From Chrysemys picta bellii (Eukaryota > Chordata > Testudines > Emydidae): a DNA stretch of 64,000 nt. Shown here piece after piece: positions 61,991 to 64,000 of the stretch. The stretch lies in assembly GCF_011386835.1 (NCBI RefSeq), contig NC_088809.1, positions 25,985,067-26,049,066 on the forward strand. Reading direction: 5' to 3'. The first letter of the stretch is position 1, and each line of letters starts with the position of its first letter. The position numbers and the translations under genes are program-made. Under the pieces are notes generated by a model. It made no database searches. It saw nothing but the letters and a program-made list of their open reading frames with translations, and was not told the DNA's origin.

Positions 61991-64000
61991 TAATGCCTGG
62001 CAGTGTTTTGCAGATTTTACAGCTGCTTGGGCACATTCAGGCCCCCCTTTTCTTGGCTGTCAGCCAAGTCTTAGCTGTGGGCAGTGCCCTTGGATGGGCC
62101 AGCATCTTATCTTTGGACTGAGCTTGCTAGCTATTTTTTTTTTCCAGTTAACTCGTTCTGTTCTTTTTTTTTCTTCCTTTCTTGGCTTCTTTTAACCTAC
62201 AAAGGAAACTTCCACTCTTTACTCATACACTTTTTCCCAACAATGAACACATACACATTGCCATTATACAGTACATTAGTCTTATTATTCAATGTATGCC
62301 ATATACACCCTTCCAGTAAAATAACTTCTATACAGAGCTTTGGAGCAACAAACCAGGACAAGCACACCCACCTTTGAGGAGTCCACTCGGTACAACCTCT
62401 TGTGTCCAATAGCTTTCCTCCCTCCCCAGCCCTCTGGCTAGAAATCTGAGGTAGCCAGAAGGATTCCATGGGCAATATGGGGAATGGGTTAACCTTCCAT
62501 GTCCTTGCTTCCAAAGACTGTTGATATGCAAATTTTAACAACATTTTTTTAATTAAAAGATTTGACCAATGAAGCCTTTTTTTTTTACTTAAGCAAATGT
62601 ATTAGACTTTAATATATCCCATTTTTCCTGATTTATTTAAACACTTTGTATTCTAAGTTGAATAAAAGAAGTATCTGCTTTTTTATTTAACTCTTTTATT
62701 TAATTTTGAACTAGACTGTCTTATGAAAATATTAAACACAACAATTCTGGCCACAAGACAAACACCACAAGACAGGACATAGAACACAAAAATAATTCCT
62801 ATTGTACCAGTAAATGCATGGTACGTTGAATGCTGTTTAGCTGGCATCCGTTTTCTCTGATGATTTGAAAGACATTATTTACTTAAAATATTTCCTTTAT
62901 ATACACATACTCTTGTTGATTTTAGACAAAACAGAGGAATTACCCCATATTTCCTTGTATTTGTTTTATAGGCAGCCCAGGTTTCAGTGGCTTCTACCTT
63001 ATTAATAAGATAATTTGCATTAATACAGATGCTTTCTGGCTTGCTTCCAGATCCAAAGCTATCCACAGCTTAAAGATTCTTACTTTAAAAAAGGACACAA
63101 TTAACTTTCCCCAGACTTTTGATTGCCTTTTACTTGTAACTCCTGCTTTCAAACACCCAGTGATCTGAAAGAGACAACACAACCTATATTGGCAGGTTTG
63201 CATTTCTTTTACCTCTGCTACAATATACACTGCACATGTTCTGGGGAAAATGCACATGCTCTCTACAATTCAATTTCTACAACACTAGCCACATCAATTT
63301 CTACACAAGGTGTAACTGTTTCTTTTATGCTTACAAAATCTCCATGCACCCACAGCAAAGTGTCAGCTCGACCACACAGAGCCAGGGGCACTGTCCTTCT
63401 CTCTCTTTACCAGATCTTTTATCTGCTATTTTGTTACCCAAAAACAAAATTTAAATCTTTTATTCTTCTGGCTTTGACTACCCTGCTGCAGCCACAACCT
63501 TTGGTCTTTATTTAAAACATTTTAAATCTTGTAGCATTAAGTCACTTTAAGGATTAAATGCTAAATACCTTAAACAACACTAGTTTCCTGTGCCTGGCAA
63601 AAGTATTCTCGGTTTTGCAACTTTAAACAATACCAATTCATCTTAAACTTATAAAATACAGATTGTACACAGCAGGAGTGTTCTTCAGCAAATTAGACTA
63701 AGGTATTCATAGTCGAATAATTCCACTTAAATAACTTCTTGCCTGGATTACTTACAGAAATTCTTACCAAGTTTCACTGCTTAATTCCCTCTAGCAACTA
63801 TAGAGTTAACTTCTCACTCTTGGGAGGGCTGTTCTTTTACACCCTGGGGTCTCCTGTGGAGTCTCTTTCAGAGATTCCAGTCCAGGCCGGCTGCCTGTGG
63901 CTTCTTCAGCGTCCCCAAACCACGCCAGCTCCAGGGTCTCAAAGGCAGACTGTTGGATCTCACTGGATAGTTAAGCTTTGCAAATGTAATCTCAGCACTG
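61991..64000. other. AT-rich unassigned sequence
   Basis: Apart from possible ERV remainder up to about 62100, no domain, RNA gene or bounded repeat was recognised. The frames (up to 130 codons) lack known motifs. Confidence 0.3.

Overview
The window is vertebrate nuclear DNA, most likely from a turtle (Testudines, probably cryptodiran). Three things point there: tRNA-derived SINEs that end in a CR1-like tail, many CR1 LINEs with an SGNH-esterase ORF1, and abundant GIY-YIG Penelope-like elements (PLEs). I see no bacterial operon, CRISPR array or rRNA gene. The only host coding sequence I can support is the first coding exon of MLXIPL (ChREBP) on the minus strand at 12672-12967. Its promoter side lies toward higher coordinates and its first intron toward base 1. 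Almost everything else is transposable-element DNA or GC-rich intergenic sequence.

Layout. 1-5.1 kb: intron or unassigned DNA, two old MIR-like fragments, and a MITE split by a CR1 that itself holds a SINE and a tRNA-Phe-like unit. 5.7-9.8 kb: a second MITE and a decayed Gypsy element in the order gag, zinc knuckle, integrase, RNase H. 10-12 kb: a minisatellite and hAT-like fragments. 12.6-13.1 kb: MLXIPL exon 1 and its upstream region. 14.1-18.9 kb: a plus-strand CR1 with ORF1 esterase, endonuclease and RT remnants, carrying several insertions. 18.9-28.8 kb: more CR1, a hAT MITE, a probable solo LTR, PLE hairpins and a DIRS-like tyrosine-recombinase element. 30.8-43.0 kb: a deep nest. A solo LTR (5-bp TSD GTTCC) holds a complete minus-strand Gypsy element with the order gag-PR-IN-RT-RNH (GMR1-like), which in turn holds three PLE insertions and two further solo LTRs. 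43-49.7 kb: GC-rich MITE-like DNA, a 1.2-kb hAT element in an LTR fragment, and a PLE copy.

49737-56094 is the most striking object. It is a very young, structurally complete LTR retrotransposon with 1074-bp LTRs differing at only two positions, a perfect TSD CACCC, and a primer-binding site matching tRNA-Ser. Its single intact 1398-codon ORF encodes a Gag with zinc knuckle, a retropepsin-like domain, and then about 900 residues without any reverse transcriptase or integrase. The last 35 or so codons lie inside the 3' LTR. It looks like a non-autonomous but Gag/protease-proficient family that depends on partners.

56-64 kb: GC-rich repeats, then a gammaretrovirus-like ERV fragment (integrase C-terminus, envelope TM subunit, PPT, 3' LTR) whose integrase is split by another solo LTR.

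Recurring themes are nesting that gives a relative order of insertions, three homologous Gag lineages in one window, and PLE insertions built as inverted arms with 12-13 bp target duplications, a one-sided extension of about 40 bp and a hammerhead-ribozyme-like core.
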